Below are positions 24,817 through 32,932 of a DNA stretch of 61,243 nucleotides, piece after piece. Each line of letters opens with the position of its first letter. The stretch's first letter is position 1. The position numbers were made by a program, and so were the translations under genes. The stretch is from the NCBI RefSeq assembly GCF_002270055.1, contig NZ_NIBG01000026.1, positions 1 through 61,243 of the forward strand, given 5' to 3'. The notes below the pieces were generated by a model. It did not search any database and was not told where the DNA came from. It worked only from the letters and a program-made list of their open reading frames with translations. This stretch comes from Anaeromicrobium sediminis (GTDB taxonomy: Bacteria; Bacillota; Clostridia; Peptostreptococcales; Thermotaleaceae).

Positions 24817-25713
24817 TTATTTTTTAAAATCATCTAAATAGGCTACTCCTAAACTTTCTAGGAACTCCTTTTGAATTGGTTCAGTGGCAGCATTAACCTT
24901 CCTAGCATGATCGGCCATTAACTCACCTACAACCGTCCTTAAAGGTCTTTGCCCAGCAGGTGTGTCAATTAATTTTTTCACCTCATCAGCCACATCCTGA
25001 GGATTAGGAACCTTGTCTCCAGAAACCATCTCTTCCATCCCATTAAATAATTGATTCATTGCTTCAGCTACTACGCCATATTCCTTAATCACATGTCCAT
25101 TAGCAGGAGGACGCATCTTACCCGGTCCTTCTGTAGGGAAGCTTCCAGGTTCAATAGTAACCGACTCAATTCCCAATTGGGCCAGATCATAATGATAACT
25201 TTCAGCAATTGTATCTATAGCACTCTTAGTAGCAGAGTATACACCCATAAAAGGTACAGTGCCATGAGCCGAACCACTAGTGATTTGGATTAATAGACCT
25301 TCACCCTGCTTTCTTAATGTTGGTAACAACCCGTTATTTACACGCATAGGACCAACTACATTTGTATTAAATAAATTTATAGTATCTTCACTTGTAAAGC
25401 CTTCAGTTACTCCTGGAACACCATATCCAGCATTATTCACAATCACATCAACACGATTAGTAAGTGACAAAATCCTTTTAATTCCTTCATTAACTGAATC
25501 ATCACTGCTTACGTCCATTTCTAACACATGTAGGTCATAATTATTTTCCTCAGCCCAATTTTTATATTCTTCCGCTACCGATGTGTTTTTTCCTTCTACA
25601 CCTCGCATGGTTGCAAAGACTTTATGTCCATCCTTTGCCAATGTTTCAACAATCAATTTTCCAAATCCGCTACTTGCTCCAGTCACAACAATAGATTTCT
25701 GCATAGTTGTCAT
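24817..25713 (-). CDS. Short-chain dehydrogenase/reductase
   Basis: The 298-residue protein is a classical SDR oxidoreductase acting with NAD(P)H. The cofactor motif TGASSGFGKLIVETL (residues 13-27), NNAGYGVPG, the catalytic serine in ITSGSAHG and the YSATKSA motif are all present. The substrate is not evident. The gene lies upstream of the Crp-family gene and is preceded by a diverged copy of the regulator's tail and hairpin, suggesting common control and an old duplication. Confidence 0.9.
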   Translation of the reverse strand: MTTMQKSIVVTGASSGFGKLIVETLAKDGHKVFATMRGVEGKNTSVAEEYKNWAEENNYDLHVLEMDVSSDDSVNEGIKRILSLTNRVDVIVNNAGYGVPGVTEGFTSEDTINLFNTNVVGPMRVNNGLLPTLRKQGEGLLIQITSGSAHGTVPFMGVYSATKSAIDTIAESYHYDLAQLGIESVTIEPGSFPTEGPGKMRPPANGHVIKEYGVVAEAMNQLFNGMEEMVSGDKVPNPQDVADEVKKLIDTPAGQRPLRTVVGELMADHARKVNAATEPIQKEFLESLGVAYLDDFKK

Positions 25714-25746
25714 CCCTTATCACCTTCCTATAAAATTAAATTTAAC

Positions 25747-25861
25747 TTATAAGTTAATTAACTAATATAGGCTCATTATAAGATGTATTTAACCCTATGT
25801 CTGTTATCTATATAACACTACCTCAATGTCATTGGATTAAATGATTATATTCCATCTATCA
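25747..25861 (-). pseudogene. Remnant of a second Crp-family gene and its leader (copy B)
   Basis: Sequence here resembles 23653-23783. On the minus strand it reads out EYNHLIQ and a stop, against EYSHLIQ and a stop at the end of the intact Crp-family gene, followed by related TTATATAGATAACAGAC-type sequence and a weaker form of the inverted repeat. It is therefore probably the last trace of a duplicated regulator gene left upstream of the SDR gene. Confidence 0.5.
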
Positions 25862-25954
25862 TAAAATTACTATTATTATCATATCCACAGATTGGGAATA
25901 TATAATTTTTTCTCAATTATAACGTCACCTTCTTTTAATCTTATATATAACCTC

Positions 25955-26551
25955 TTATAAAATATATTCATATCCTATACATAATCTAGGCATTAATGTA
26001 TCATCCTTAGAAAATTCGTACTTTGATGATACATTTTCAAAATCATTTACATTACATGCACCTCTTATCTCCCAACAATCTACATTATCTTTATTAAAAA
26101 AATTCTTTACTTTATCATTAGGTTCAATAGTAAATTGCCAATGTCTAGTTATTTCTCTCATATTTAATTTTTCATAGTATTTCTGAGCTCGTTCATCTTG
26201 TGAATACCATATACTTTTGTTAGTGTTAAATTTATCTTTCATTATTTTATGTACTTCTTCAATTAACAAATAACCTATATTGTTTCCCCTATAATTTCTA
26301 TGAACTCCAAATTCCCATACAAATCCATAGTCATCCTTAACTATATCTATAATCTCCGAATTCATCTCTACAGTTATAAATCCAACTATTTTATTGTCTA
26401 TTTTAGCAATTAAATCAATCACTTGATTTTCGTACTTAGGCTTTTTATGTAACACAACCCACCAAGCATATGAATCTACCATAACACTAGCATGAGCATC
26501 TAGCCATTCCAATTCATCTAAAGAACTATATTCTTCTATTGTTATACTCAT
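25955..26551 (-). CDS. GNAT-family N-acetyltransferase
   Basis: The 198-residue protein has a GNAT core: LIAKIDNKIVGFITVEMNS, FGVHRNYRGNNIGYLLIEEV with the acetyl-CoA loop RGNNIG, and SQDERAQKYYEKLNMREI. A C-terminal extension of about 60 residues follows, with WQFTIEPNDKVKNFF. Substrate unknown. It stands alone on the strand. Confidence 0.87.
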   Translation of the reverse strand: MSITIEEYSSLDELEWLDAHASVMVDSYAWWVVLHKKPKYENQVIDLIAKIDNKIVGFITVEMNSEIIDIVKDDYGFVWEFGVHRNYRGNNIGYLLIEEVHKIMKDKFNTNKSIWYSQDERAQKYYEKLNMREITRHWQFTIEPNDKVKNFFNKDNVDCWEIRGACNVNDFENVSSKYEFSKDDTLMPRLCIGYEYIL

Positions 26552-26619
26552 TTAACCGCCCCCTTAACTCACAAGTTTTACATGGCATCTGTTTTTATGA
26601 CAAATAACATATAAAGATA

Positions 26620-27033
26620 TTATCGTCTCCATATTAACTTAATATCTTCCGATTGTCCTCCTTGTAGAAATATTTTTTTAACATCTTTTAAGTCATTATC
26701 CACAATATCTATTTGAAAACTTCCTGAAGGATTCACTTTATTTGCAATGCTATATCGTAACTTTAAATATAAATTTTCATTAACTATTTCATATTTATAT
26801 CCACTATACCCTGAAGCACTGTCGCTGATATTCCCTTTTACTATCAACTCATTATCTGCCACTCTTGTTGGTTTGGCCCATATTACTTTAGTAGAAACAT
26901 AGTGTCCATATATAAAGATTTTATATGCTAAAATGAGTATAGTTATTATAAAAATAATACTAACTACTATAACAATTTTTTTCTTTGGTATAGCTCTAAT
27001 TTTATTTAATAAGTTCAATTTATTTTCCTCCAT
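26620..27033 (-). CDS. Single-span membrane protein of unknown function
   Basis: A basic start (RAIPKKK) and one membrane helix (IVIVVSIIFIITILILAYKIF) precede an outer domain of about 90 residues with a pair of beta-rich segments (ELIVKGNISDSASGYSGYKY, GSFQIDIVDNDLKDVKKIFL). It is probably anchored outside the membrane. No family is recognised. Confidence 0.6.
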   Translation of the reverse strand: MEENKLNLLNKIRAIPKKKIVIVVSIIFIITILILAYKIFIYGHYVSTKVIWAKPTRVADNELIVKGNISDSASGYSGYKYEIVNENLYLKLRYSIANKVNPSGSFQIDIVDNDLKDVKKIFLQGGQSEDIKLIWRR

Positions 27034-27264
27034 TATATAAATATTGATTTATATATTTATGATAGAAATTTAAATTACATAACATTTAAGTTACTCATTA
27101 TACCTGTTTTACCTCACTAGTAAGTATGCTGTTTTAAATCTGTATAGTATAGTTTATTTTATATACATATATTACCATTAACATTGTAAAAAATATACTC
27201 CCTTAACCACAATGGCTGGGAGCACTATGTTAACAAAATCTATTTCTCAATACTAATTGATTTT

Positions 27265-27657
27265 TTAACTCTCTTTCTTTTTAAAAAATGTAACATCTAT
27301 AAAGGAGATTCCAAAAGCCAAACCCAGACCACTAGAAAATTCTCTAAATAAATCTATATTTGAAGGTCTAAAAACGTAATCAAAAATATAATTTAACGTA
27401 CCAAATGAAATAAATAAACCTATAAACTTAATCACTCGTCTCCTTATCTCAACCCATTTTAACTTTCTTAAATTTAAAATAGTAACAAAAGGAACATACA
27501 AAAGTAAGAAAAAAGTTAAAAATACATACCCAATTCCAAATTTAAAAGCAAAGCTACTGTCTATATCTTTATAAACCATCCAGAATACAATTATAGTTCC
27601 AATTGCAAATAGGATATACAGAATTCTTGTAAAAATTAATAATTTGTTTTTCTTCAT
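27265..27657 (-). CDS. Four-span membrane protein of unknown function
   Basis: The 130-residue protein has four hydrophobic segments: ILYILFAIGTIIVFWMVY, GIGYVFLTFFLLLYVPFVTIL, FIGLFISFGTLNYIFDYVF and a weaker GLGLAFGISFIDVTFF. It has short basic loops (KLKWVEIRRRVIKF). Family not recognised; the C-terminus is KKKES. Confidence 0.65.
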   Translation of the reverse strand: MKKNKLLIFTRILYILFAIGTIIVFWMVYKDIDSSFAFKFGIGYVFLTFFLLLYVPFVTILNLRKLKWVEIRRRVIKFIGLFISFGTLNYIFDYVFRPSNIDLFREFSSGLGLAFGISFIDVTFFKKKES

Positions 27658-27826
27658 TTTACACCTCTTGAATTTTCATTCACATCATTTTACTACATAA
27701 TATCATATTTTTGCCTACCTACTACTCCTATAGTAATGGCTTTCTTACACAAAATAATAATCATAGAAATTAAATATATACTTATTTACTTCTCATAATT
27801 ATTATTTTTTATGGTTATTAAAATTA

Positions 27827-28306
27827 CTATAGATTTAATTCCATTTTCCTGTTTCTCGTTGTCATTCCCATTGATTCGTAGAATTTGACTGCATCTTTAT
27901 TAAATTCCCATACAACTAACTGTAATGATGAAGCACCTTCTGTTTTTGCATAATCTAAAATATATTGAAACAATAATCTTCCGATTCCATTTTTCTTATA
28001 ATTAGATTTAACACAGAAATTATCTATAAAAGCAAATTTTCTTGGTTTTAGTATCGGGACGCTTTGCGTAGTCATAATTTTTATTATAGAATAAGCCACT
28101 AACTCTTTGTTATCTGTATTTTCAACTACAAATAACTTTGTATTATTAGTATTTAATAAATCATCAAAATACTCTTTTAGCAAAGGATTATTAACATCCA
28201 TATAAACATCTGGTCTATTTTTAAGGTGCAAATTATGTACTTCTATAGAAAGATTACTAATATCTATGTAATCATTACTAATGGCCTCTCTTAACTTCAA
28301 ATTCAT
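27827..28306 (-). CDS. GNAT-family N-acetyltransferase in a cassette-like position
   Basis: The 159-residue protein has FAFIDNFCVKSNYKKNGIGRLLFQYIL in pieces typical of GNAT enzymes, with KKNGIG as acetyl-CoA loop, and FYESMGMTTRNRKMELNL at the end. Its start codon is about 55 bases from the conserved end of an attC-like palindrome at 28362-28511, the same spacing seen for other genes in this stretch. Substrate unknown. Confidence 0.88.
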   Translation of the reverse strand: MNLKLREAISNDYIDISNLSIEVHNLHLKNRPDVYMDVNNPLLKEYFDDLLNTNNTKLFVVENTDNKELVAYSIIKIMTTQSVPILKPRKFAFIDNFCVKSNYKKNGIGRLLFQYILDYAKTEGASSLQLVVWEFNKDAVKFYESMGMTTRNRKMELNL

Positions 28307-28361
28307 AAAAGTTCCCCCTATTTCCTTATATTAAATTTAACCTATCCGTGTATACCTTTTA

Positions 28362-28511
28362 TATAACGTTTTGTGTTTACGGAATCTCTGAACCGGACCC
28401 TTGAAGCCCTTCTCCTCGATGGAGCTTTACGCTCGGTGAAGGGATGTGGTGCACCTGACTTTCCCTAAAAACGTACTTCTGTGCACCCTTGTGTTAAACA
28501 TTTTGTTAAAT
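28362..28511 (-). repeat. attC-like imperfect palindrome, site A
   Basis: On the minus strand the outer boxes read ATTTAAC (28511-28505) and GTTATA (28367-28362), the inner boxes TGTTTA (28500-28495) and TAAACA (28379-28374). This order of outer and inner pairing boxes is that of integron attC sites. The centre is GC-richer and holds its own inverted repeat GGTGCAC/GTGCACC. The minus-strand end CGTAAACACAAAACGTTATA resembles the ends of sites B and C. Confidence 0.5.
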
Positions 28512-28593
28512 GATGTTGCAGACGAAAACTATCAATATCCATAAATTTATTTATTTTTATTACCCAATATATTAACATTGTTAATTAACGCAA

Positions 28594-29175
28594 TCATGCA
28601 TTATTATCATTTGATGCAATTTTTTTATGAAGTGGTACAATTTTCATTAGACATTGGTTATTGCCCATTTTAATACTCTCTAATAATTCAATGTCAACTT
28701 CGCAATCAAAAACATATTCAAAAATCTTCTTGTTATATCCAACTGTGCAATAACACCAAGTTTTTGTAGGTAGCATGTCAACATCTTCAAGCATTGGACA
28801 TGGACATGAAAAATATTTTGTAAATAAATATCCATCTTTTATGTATCATCCTGCTTCATACTCATTAATTTTATCAACAAAATCTTCCATAGAAACAGAA
28901 GTATCATAAATATTTTTAATAAATTCTTTAGATTCGTCTAATTTTCCATTTTCGGTACAATAACAACCTAGCCTAATGCTCTTTATGGTTTGTTCATCAA
29001 ATTGTCTTTCAAGCTCAGAAGATATATATTTTACCCATTCCTTTTTTTCATTTTTTGTTGGAGAAAATGGTAAATCCATTCCAAAAGCTATTTTACGCGC
29101 AACATCTAAATTGCTATATTTCGTAATATTTTCATAGAGTTTTTTTACTTCGTCATGTATTTGCTTCAACATCAT
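28594..29175 (-). pseudogene. Cysteine-rich protein gene interrupted by an in-frame TGA
   Basis: Two frames in the same register are split by a single TGA at about 28846-28848. The upstream part encodes 109 residues with RLGCYCTEN; after the TGA the frame continues YIKDGYLFTKYFSCPCPM, then WCYCTVGYNKK and further to 28594. Read through, the protein would be 193 residues with three CxC motifs. A tryptophan codon (TGG) changed to TGA is the simplest cause. No clear selenocysteine-type hairpin follows. Family not recognised. Confidence 0.65.
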
Positions 29176-29240
29176 TCCTCCTTATGATTAAAATATAATA
29201 AATGTTATATAAAAATCCTTAATTCTCAATATTAAACTAG

Positions 29241-29335
29241 TGCGCAATGCCATCTAATGGTTAGGTTTGTTTACAAACCTAATTCCTTATTTATATCTAT
29301 ATAGCTGTATTCACCACATAGGTTCGTGAATATTT
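29241..29335 (-). repeat. attC-like repeat, site D
   Basis: Bases 29287-29335 match 33850-33898 at 45 of 49 positions. Upstream of this is a hairpin TTAGGTTTG/CAAACCTAA (29261-29282) at the place where site C has TTTACGAACC. The site lies about 65 bases upstream of the interrupted cysteine-rich gene. Confidence 0.5.
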
Positions 29336-29541
29336 GATTATAACTATATAATTTCATATCTTTAAAATATACAGTTATTATAACATTCTTACTAATTTTT
29401 CCAAAAATTGCAAAGTTCCTATTTTATTTTCATAACCTTATAGATTTACATTATCAATGTTTATGGTCTTTATTTCCTAATATATTGGACTTCTTCTTTG
29501 TAGATAATAATAGTAATCGAAAAAGAAAGAGGTGTGATAGA

Positions 29542-29775
29542 TTGCCAAAAAAACCTTTAGTAAAAGAAGCAAGAATGGCATTAAATCAATTTAAAGAGGA
29601 AATCGCAAACGAGTTAGGTATTTCTGCCACAAATACAAATTTATCTAGTAATATTACTTCTAGACAAGCAGGTCAGATGGGTGGAAAACTAGGTGGAGAA
29701 ATGACAAAAAGATTAGTAGAAAATGCTTCCAAGGGTATGACTTATACTAATGATTCAACACCTGCAGATTTTTAA
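29542..29775 (+). CDS. Small acid-soluble spore protein, alpha/beta type
   Basis: These proteins coat and protect DNA in dormant spores. The 77-residue protein has LNQFKEEIANELGI near the start and GQMGGKLGGEMTKRLVENA, the two conserved family segments, including the germination-protease cleavage region (EIANELG). I chose the TTG codon at 29542, nine bases after GAGGTG, because a longer frame to 29485 lacks a ribosome-binding site. It is one of few plus-strand genes here and has its own strong terminator. Expression is expected in the forespore. Confidence 0.93.
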   Translation: MPKKPLVKEARMALNQFKEEIANELGISATNTNLSSNITSRQAGQMGGKLGGEMTKRLVENASKGMTYTNDSTPADF

Positions 29776-29790
29776 ATAGGTTAAATATCA

Positions 29791-29829
29791 AAAGGATGAA
29801 CGCAAAAATTCTTTCGTTCATCCTTTTTT
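29791..29829 (+). terminator. Terminator of the spore-protein gene
   Basis: AAAGGATGAACG and CGTTCATCCTTT form a 12-bp stem with a 12-base loop and a following T run. Confidence 0.9.
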
Positions 29830-29964
29830 AAATTAATTTCTTTTTTGTTTTTAATATTGGAATAATAATTTATAAAATCATCACTCTTTTAGCAAAACAA
29901 ATTATTGCTTTCAATTTTCTGTTCAAATTTCATACAAAATAAAAAGATGAGAGAAAATGAGTTC

Positions 29965-30132
29965 CTACCTAGAAAGCCTTTCATTATCAATTTTTTCACT
30001 TAGCTTTTCTAATTCCTCTATCATTTTTATTAGTTCTAGGTCCTGCCTATCTCCCAATAATGTTTTTTTCTCTATCTTTAATCTAAACAAACTTAATGAT
30101 ATTAAATCTAATTCCCTTTTACTTAGTTCCAT
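29965..30132 (-). CDS. Small helical protein, 55 aa
   Basis: ATG at 30132 follows AAAGGGGAC by six bases; the frame ends in TAG at 29965. The 55 residues (start MELSKRELDLISLSLFRLK) are charged and should form two amphipathic helices joined by LGDRQDLE. This resembles small regulatory or sporulation-related peptides in size, but no family is recognised. It is convergent with the spore-protein gene. Confidence 0.55.
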   Translation of the reverse strand: MELSKRELDLISLSLFRLKIEKKTLLGDRQDLELIKMIEELEKLSEKIDNERLSR

Positions 30133-30216
30133 ATGTATGTCCCCTTTACTATTCCTCTTAAACTTCCCCTTATTCTGTAATTTTCATAGTGCCAATCCAA
30201 GTTGATAAATTAAAAT

Positions 30217-30261
30217 AGTGGGGGCTATGGTAACCTAAATTTTAGGCAAGATCATAACCAC
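30217..30261. repeat. Nested inverted repeat
   Basis: Three nested pairings share one centre: GTGG/CCAC, TATG (30226-30229)/CATA (30253-30256), and CCTAA/TTAGG. It lies in a 300-base gene-free stretch (30133-30433) that otherwise shows nothing clear. It may be a terminator or a degenerate recombination site. Confidence 0.35.
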
Positions 30262-30433
30262 CTGTCTTATTTACTCAAATCTTTTTAAATCTTTAGTTCC
30301 TACTTCCACTCAATAGTTGAAGGAAACTTAGAATTAATATAACATACGATTCTATTTACATTATCTACTTCATTAACAATTTTTGCAAAGCCCTTCAAAC
30401 ATCATGAACACTTTGTTATACGTAGTAATGCAA

Positions 30434-31369
30434 TTAAGTTAGTTTAAAACAATCTAATTTCACTCCGTAGACTACAACCTCAATAGAAAGAGTTTGACAT
30501 GCCTTTTGAAGTTTAGGAGATACTTTTCCATCGCAAATTATCATCTTACGAACCTTTTTATTGGGGTATTCCTTTTCAATGTCATGTGCATAGCTAGCTA
30601 TCTGTGTAGCAATAGCATCAGTAAGACAATTTGGGCCTTTTAATTCGCCTACAATTAAGGACCCATCAGAAGCTTCGAGTAGTAAATCAAGCCTATCTCC
30701 ATCTGATAAAACCTTTTCATAATCAATTACTCTAGCACCTTGTTCAACAATACTTGGAGTTTTACGAATTAATTTTTGTATTTCTGATTCTTTTATCTTG
30801 TGGATTTCATCAATAGGGATAATATCTTCTCCCTCATCATAAAAATGTAAATGATACTGAACATCCTCTGAATTTTCTACTTTAACATTATCTTGGTAGT
30901 TGTTAATTTTCTTGAGTAATGTATCGACATCTTGTTGTAAAAGTTCTCTTGGTTGCCTTGTTGCAGATCCAATTACTTGTAACTCAGTTTTTGTATTGTT
31001 ATCAAGTTTAGTAAAGTCAATATTTAAAGAAAGCTTTTCCGCTAAACATTTGTTAAGAGGAATTGGTTTTCTTAGTCGCTTTGATTTTACTTTGTCTCCA
31101 ATAAAAACCCAATCATCATATTGTGCATCACATGTTATTGAATTATCTTTTCTTGCATCCTTTCCCGAAACTATTCTATCTACCACTATATAACATGTTA
31201 TGTATTTACTAGAACCAATTTTTGTATGAAAAAAAAGATAACTACCTTGTGATATATCTTTTTTAAACTTTCTACCCCTTTGACCGCTATCCCCATATGT
31301 AAGTTCTCTAAAATCAGGATCTTTGTGTCCCTTTAAAGGTGTATAAGTTATAAGAAAATGCTTTGGCAT
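30434..31369 (-). CDS. NucS/DUF91-like nuclease with N-terminal nucleic-acid-sensing-like domain
   Basis: The C-terminal half (about residues 195-311) reads RVIDYEKVLSDGDRLDLLLE, then GSLIVGELKGPNCLTDAIAT. The D, E-x-K arrangement is the PD-(D/E)XK nuclease core as in NucS/DUF91 endonucleases. The first half, beginning PKHFLITYTPLKGH with RKFKKDISQGSYLFFHT, resembles proteins that bind modified nucleotides. Together this suggests a restriction-type or repair nuclease. It begins 33 bases from attC-like site B. The exact class is inference. Confidence 0.65.
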   Translation of the reverse strand: MPKHFLITYTPLKGHKDPDFRELTYGDSGQRGRKFKKDISQGSYLFFHTKIGSSKYITCYIVVDRIVSGKDARKDNSITCDAQYDDWVFIGDKVKSKRLRKPIPLNKCLAEKLSLNIDFTKLDNNTKTELQVIGSATRQPRELLQQDVDTLLKKINNYQDNVKVENSEDVQYHLHFYDEGEDIIPIDEIHKIKESEIQKLIRKTPSIVEQGARVIDYEKVLSDGDRLDLLLEASDGSLIVGELKGPNCLTDAIATQIASYAHDIEKEYPNKKVRKMIICDGKVSPKLQKACQTLSIEVVVYGVKLDCFKLT

Positions 31370-31400
31370 TGTATCATCCTCCTTTTAAAGTAATTATTGC

Positions 31401-31479
31401 GTATAACGTTTTGCGTGTTTACGACGCAACAATCCTACCGCATTCTGGTTGTGTTGGAAACACACTATTATGTGATGTT
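31401..31479 (-). repeat. attC-like imperfect palindrome, site B
   Basis: The minus-strand end CGTAAACACGCAAAACGTTA (31423-31404) nearly repeats that of site A. Inner arms GTGTTT (31415-31420) and AAACAC (31458-31463), plus CAACA/TGTTG, fold the site back on itself. The nuclease gene starts 33 bases beyond GTTATAC. Confidence 0.5.
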
Positions 31480-31552
31480 TTGAAGACGATATAGCCTTAG
31501 AATATAATTCTTCTATATGTCCAACAGCCTCTATATACGCATCTTAGCAAGA

Positions 31553-32665
31553 TTATTTATTTTTTCTTAACCACGATCTTCTTTTATAAGCATTAACTTC
31601 CCATTTTATGCTTTTATTGTAGTCCGGTGCAATCCATTTATTGAAATCCTTAAGGAATTCTTTATCCAATCTTTCTTCCAACTCGTTATCAGTAAAAAAA
31701 GTAACCCCATCTTTTATTGTTGAAATCACATCTTTACCGAAACGGTCATTAGAAAACGAATATTCCATGCGATGTTCACTAAGTACCTTATTACAATATC
31801 CTTCAAACCGCTTAGTTCGATATCTATTTTTGAGAATAATTTTGTCAATTTCTTCGTATACAGGCCTATATTTCTCTGAACTTCCTATTGCACCTACTAC
31901 TACAAACAGTCCTCTGTTTCGAAGAAAGAATGCAGTATCTTTTAACTGTTTATTAAATCTCTCAACCATATCAACATTAGTCAAGAAATTACTGAGTACA
32001 GCTAAATCATATCTTCTTTTAACTGTTTGAATTTCTTGCACTTGATACCATTCGCCTTCAATTTCTTCATATTCATTCCTGAAAATTCTGTGCTTTTCAT
32101 TAAAGACTAGGTCATTGATGTCCCTAAAGATGGTATGGTGATAAGGAACATGATATTTCCATTCATCAACTTTATCATCAGTATAGTTTGCATATTCAGT
32201 AAAATGATGTAGAAAGTTAGTGAACTCATTAGATCTTTCTACATAATCAATGTTTATTTCTTTAATTTTTGATTCTTTCTTTTTTTCAATTTCAAACTTC
32301 CTATAAAGTTCATACATATCTGACATAGCATACATCGAAGGACCAGGTCCACTACCTAAATCTAAAATATCAATTCTCGATTTTATAGGGAGTATTCCTT
32401 TTTCTAGCAATTCTAAGAAAACTAACTGAAACCTATGATATCTGTCCATAAAATGCAAAACTGTATAGGCCGCAGATACACCTTCTTCGTCATAAGTAAT
32501 TACATCACAATTCTTCAAAACGTCACTAAATCGATTGCATACTTCTGTTTTACTGTTATCATCAGTATATTTATAAAGAAATGATGTCAGTCTTTTATTT
32601 AGCTCACAAAATCGCTCATACAATAGATCATTTTTTTCTAACCATTTAACAAATTCATCATTCAT
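31553..32665 (-). CDS. SAM-dependent methyltransferase-like protein
   Basis: The 370-residue protein has a class I methyltransferase motif I, ILDLGSGPGPSMYAMSDMY, at about residue 108, and RGLFVVVGAIGSSE as a late strand. The first 100 residues are helical and unrecognised. It stands between the nuclease and TIR genes, so a role in a defence or modification set is possible, but it lacks the N6-adenine or C5-cytosine catalytic motifs that I would expect in a DNA methylase. ATG at 32665 was chosen for AGGAGAG upstream; the frame extends to 32692. Confidence 0.65.
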   Translation of the reverse strand: MNDEFVKWLEKNDLLYERFCELNKRLTSFLYKYTDDNSKTEVCNRFSDVLKNCDVITYDEEGVSAAYTVLHFMDRYHRFQLVFLELLEKGILPIKSRIDILDLGSGPGPSMYAMSDMYELYRKFEIEKKKESKIKEINIDYVERSNEFTNFLHHFTEYANYTDDKVDEWKYHVPYHHTIFRDINDLVFNEKHRIFRNEYEEIEGEWYQVQEIQTVKRRYDLAVLSNFLTNVDMVERFNKQLKDTAFFLRNRGLFVVVGAIGSSEKYRPVYEEIDKIILKNRYRTKRFEGYCNKVLSEHRMEYSFSNDRFGKDVISTIKDGVTFFTDNELEERLDKEFLKDFNKWIAPDYNKSIKWEVNAYKRRSWLRKNK

Positions 32666-32833
32666 AAATTTCTCTCCTATCATTTGTATCAACTTTCATA
32701 ACCCTTATCTATTTTTAAACATTACATTACTTACAAACACTTATTTAGAGTAAGTAGTCTTCAAAATATTACATGACGGTCCTAGGATTTTGCGATGGTC
32801 CATATGGTTTTTGTGGACTTTTGAAAATGCTAT

Positions 32834-32859
32834 GTTAAGTGACGTGTCTGTTTCACTTA
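32834..32859. repeat. Palindrome in the attC-like series, site E
   Basis: TTAAGTGA and TCACTTAA form an 8-bp stem, followed by TTGATGTTAG, similar to TGATGTT at the same side of sites A and B. The left part lacks the CGTAAA...AAAACGTTA end, so membership in the series is weaker. The methyltransferase gene starts about 170 bases beyond. Confidence 0.3.
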
Positions 32860-32932
32860 ATTGATGTTAGAATCTTCATGATACCAGTAGAAATCCACTT
32901 TTTCATATATACTTTTGAACACCTTCCAGCAA

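Noticed and set aside
28846-28848. TGA as selenocysteine codon
   Set aside because: No compact GC-rich stem-loop follows within about 40 bases; a W-to-stop mutation is simpler. Kept only as an alternative to be checked.
29957-30205. Serine/leucine-rich plus-strand frame of 82 codons
   Set aside because: It is the antisense shadow of the 55-residue minus-strand gene at 29965-30132, which has a good ribosome-binding site.
31553-32665. Type I or II restriction methyltransferase
   Set aside because: Only a SAM-binding motif is visible; the DPPY or PCQ catalytic motifs of DNA methylases are absent, so no restriction-modification call is made.
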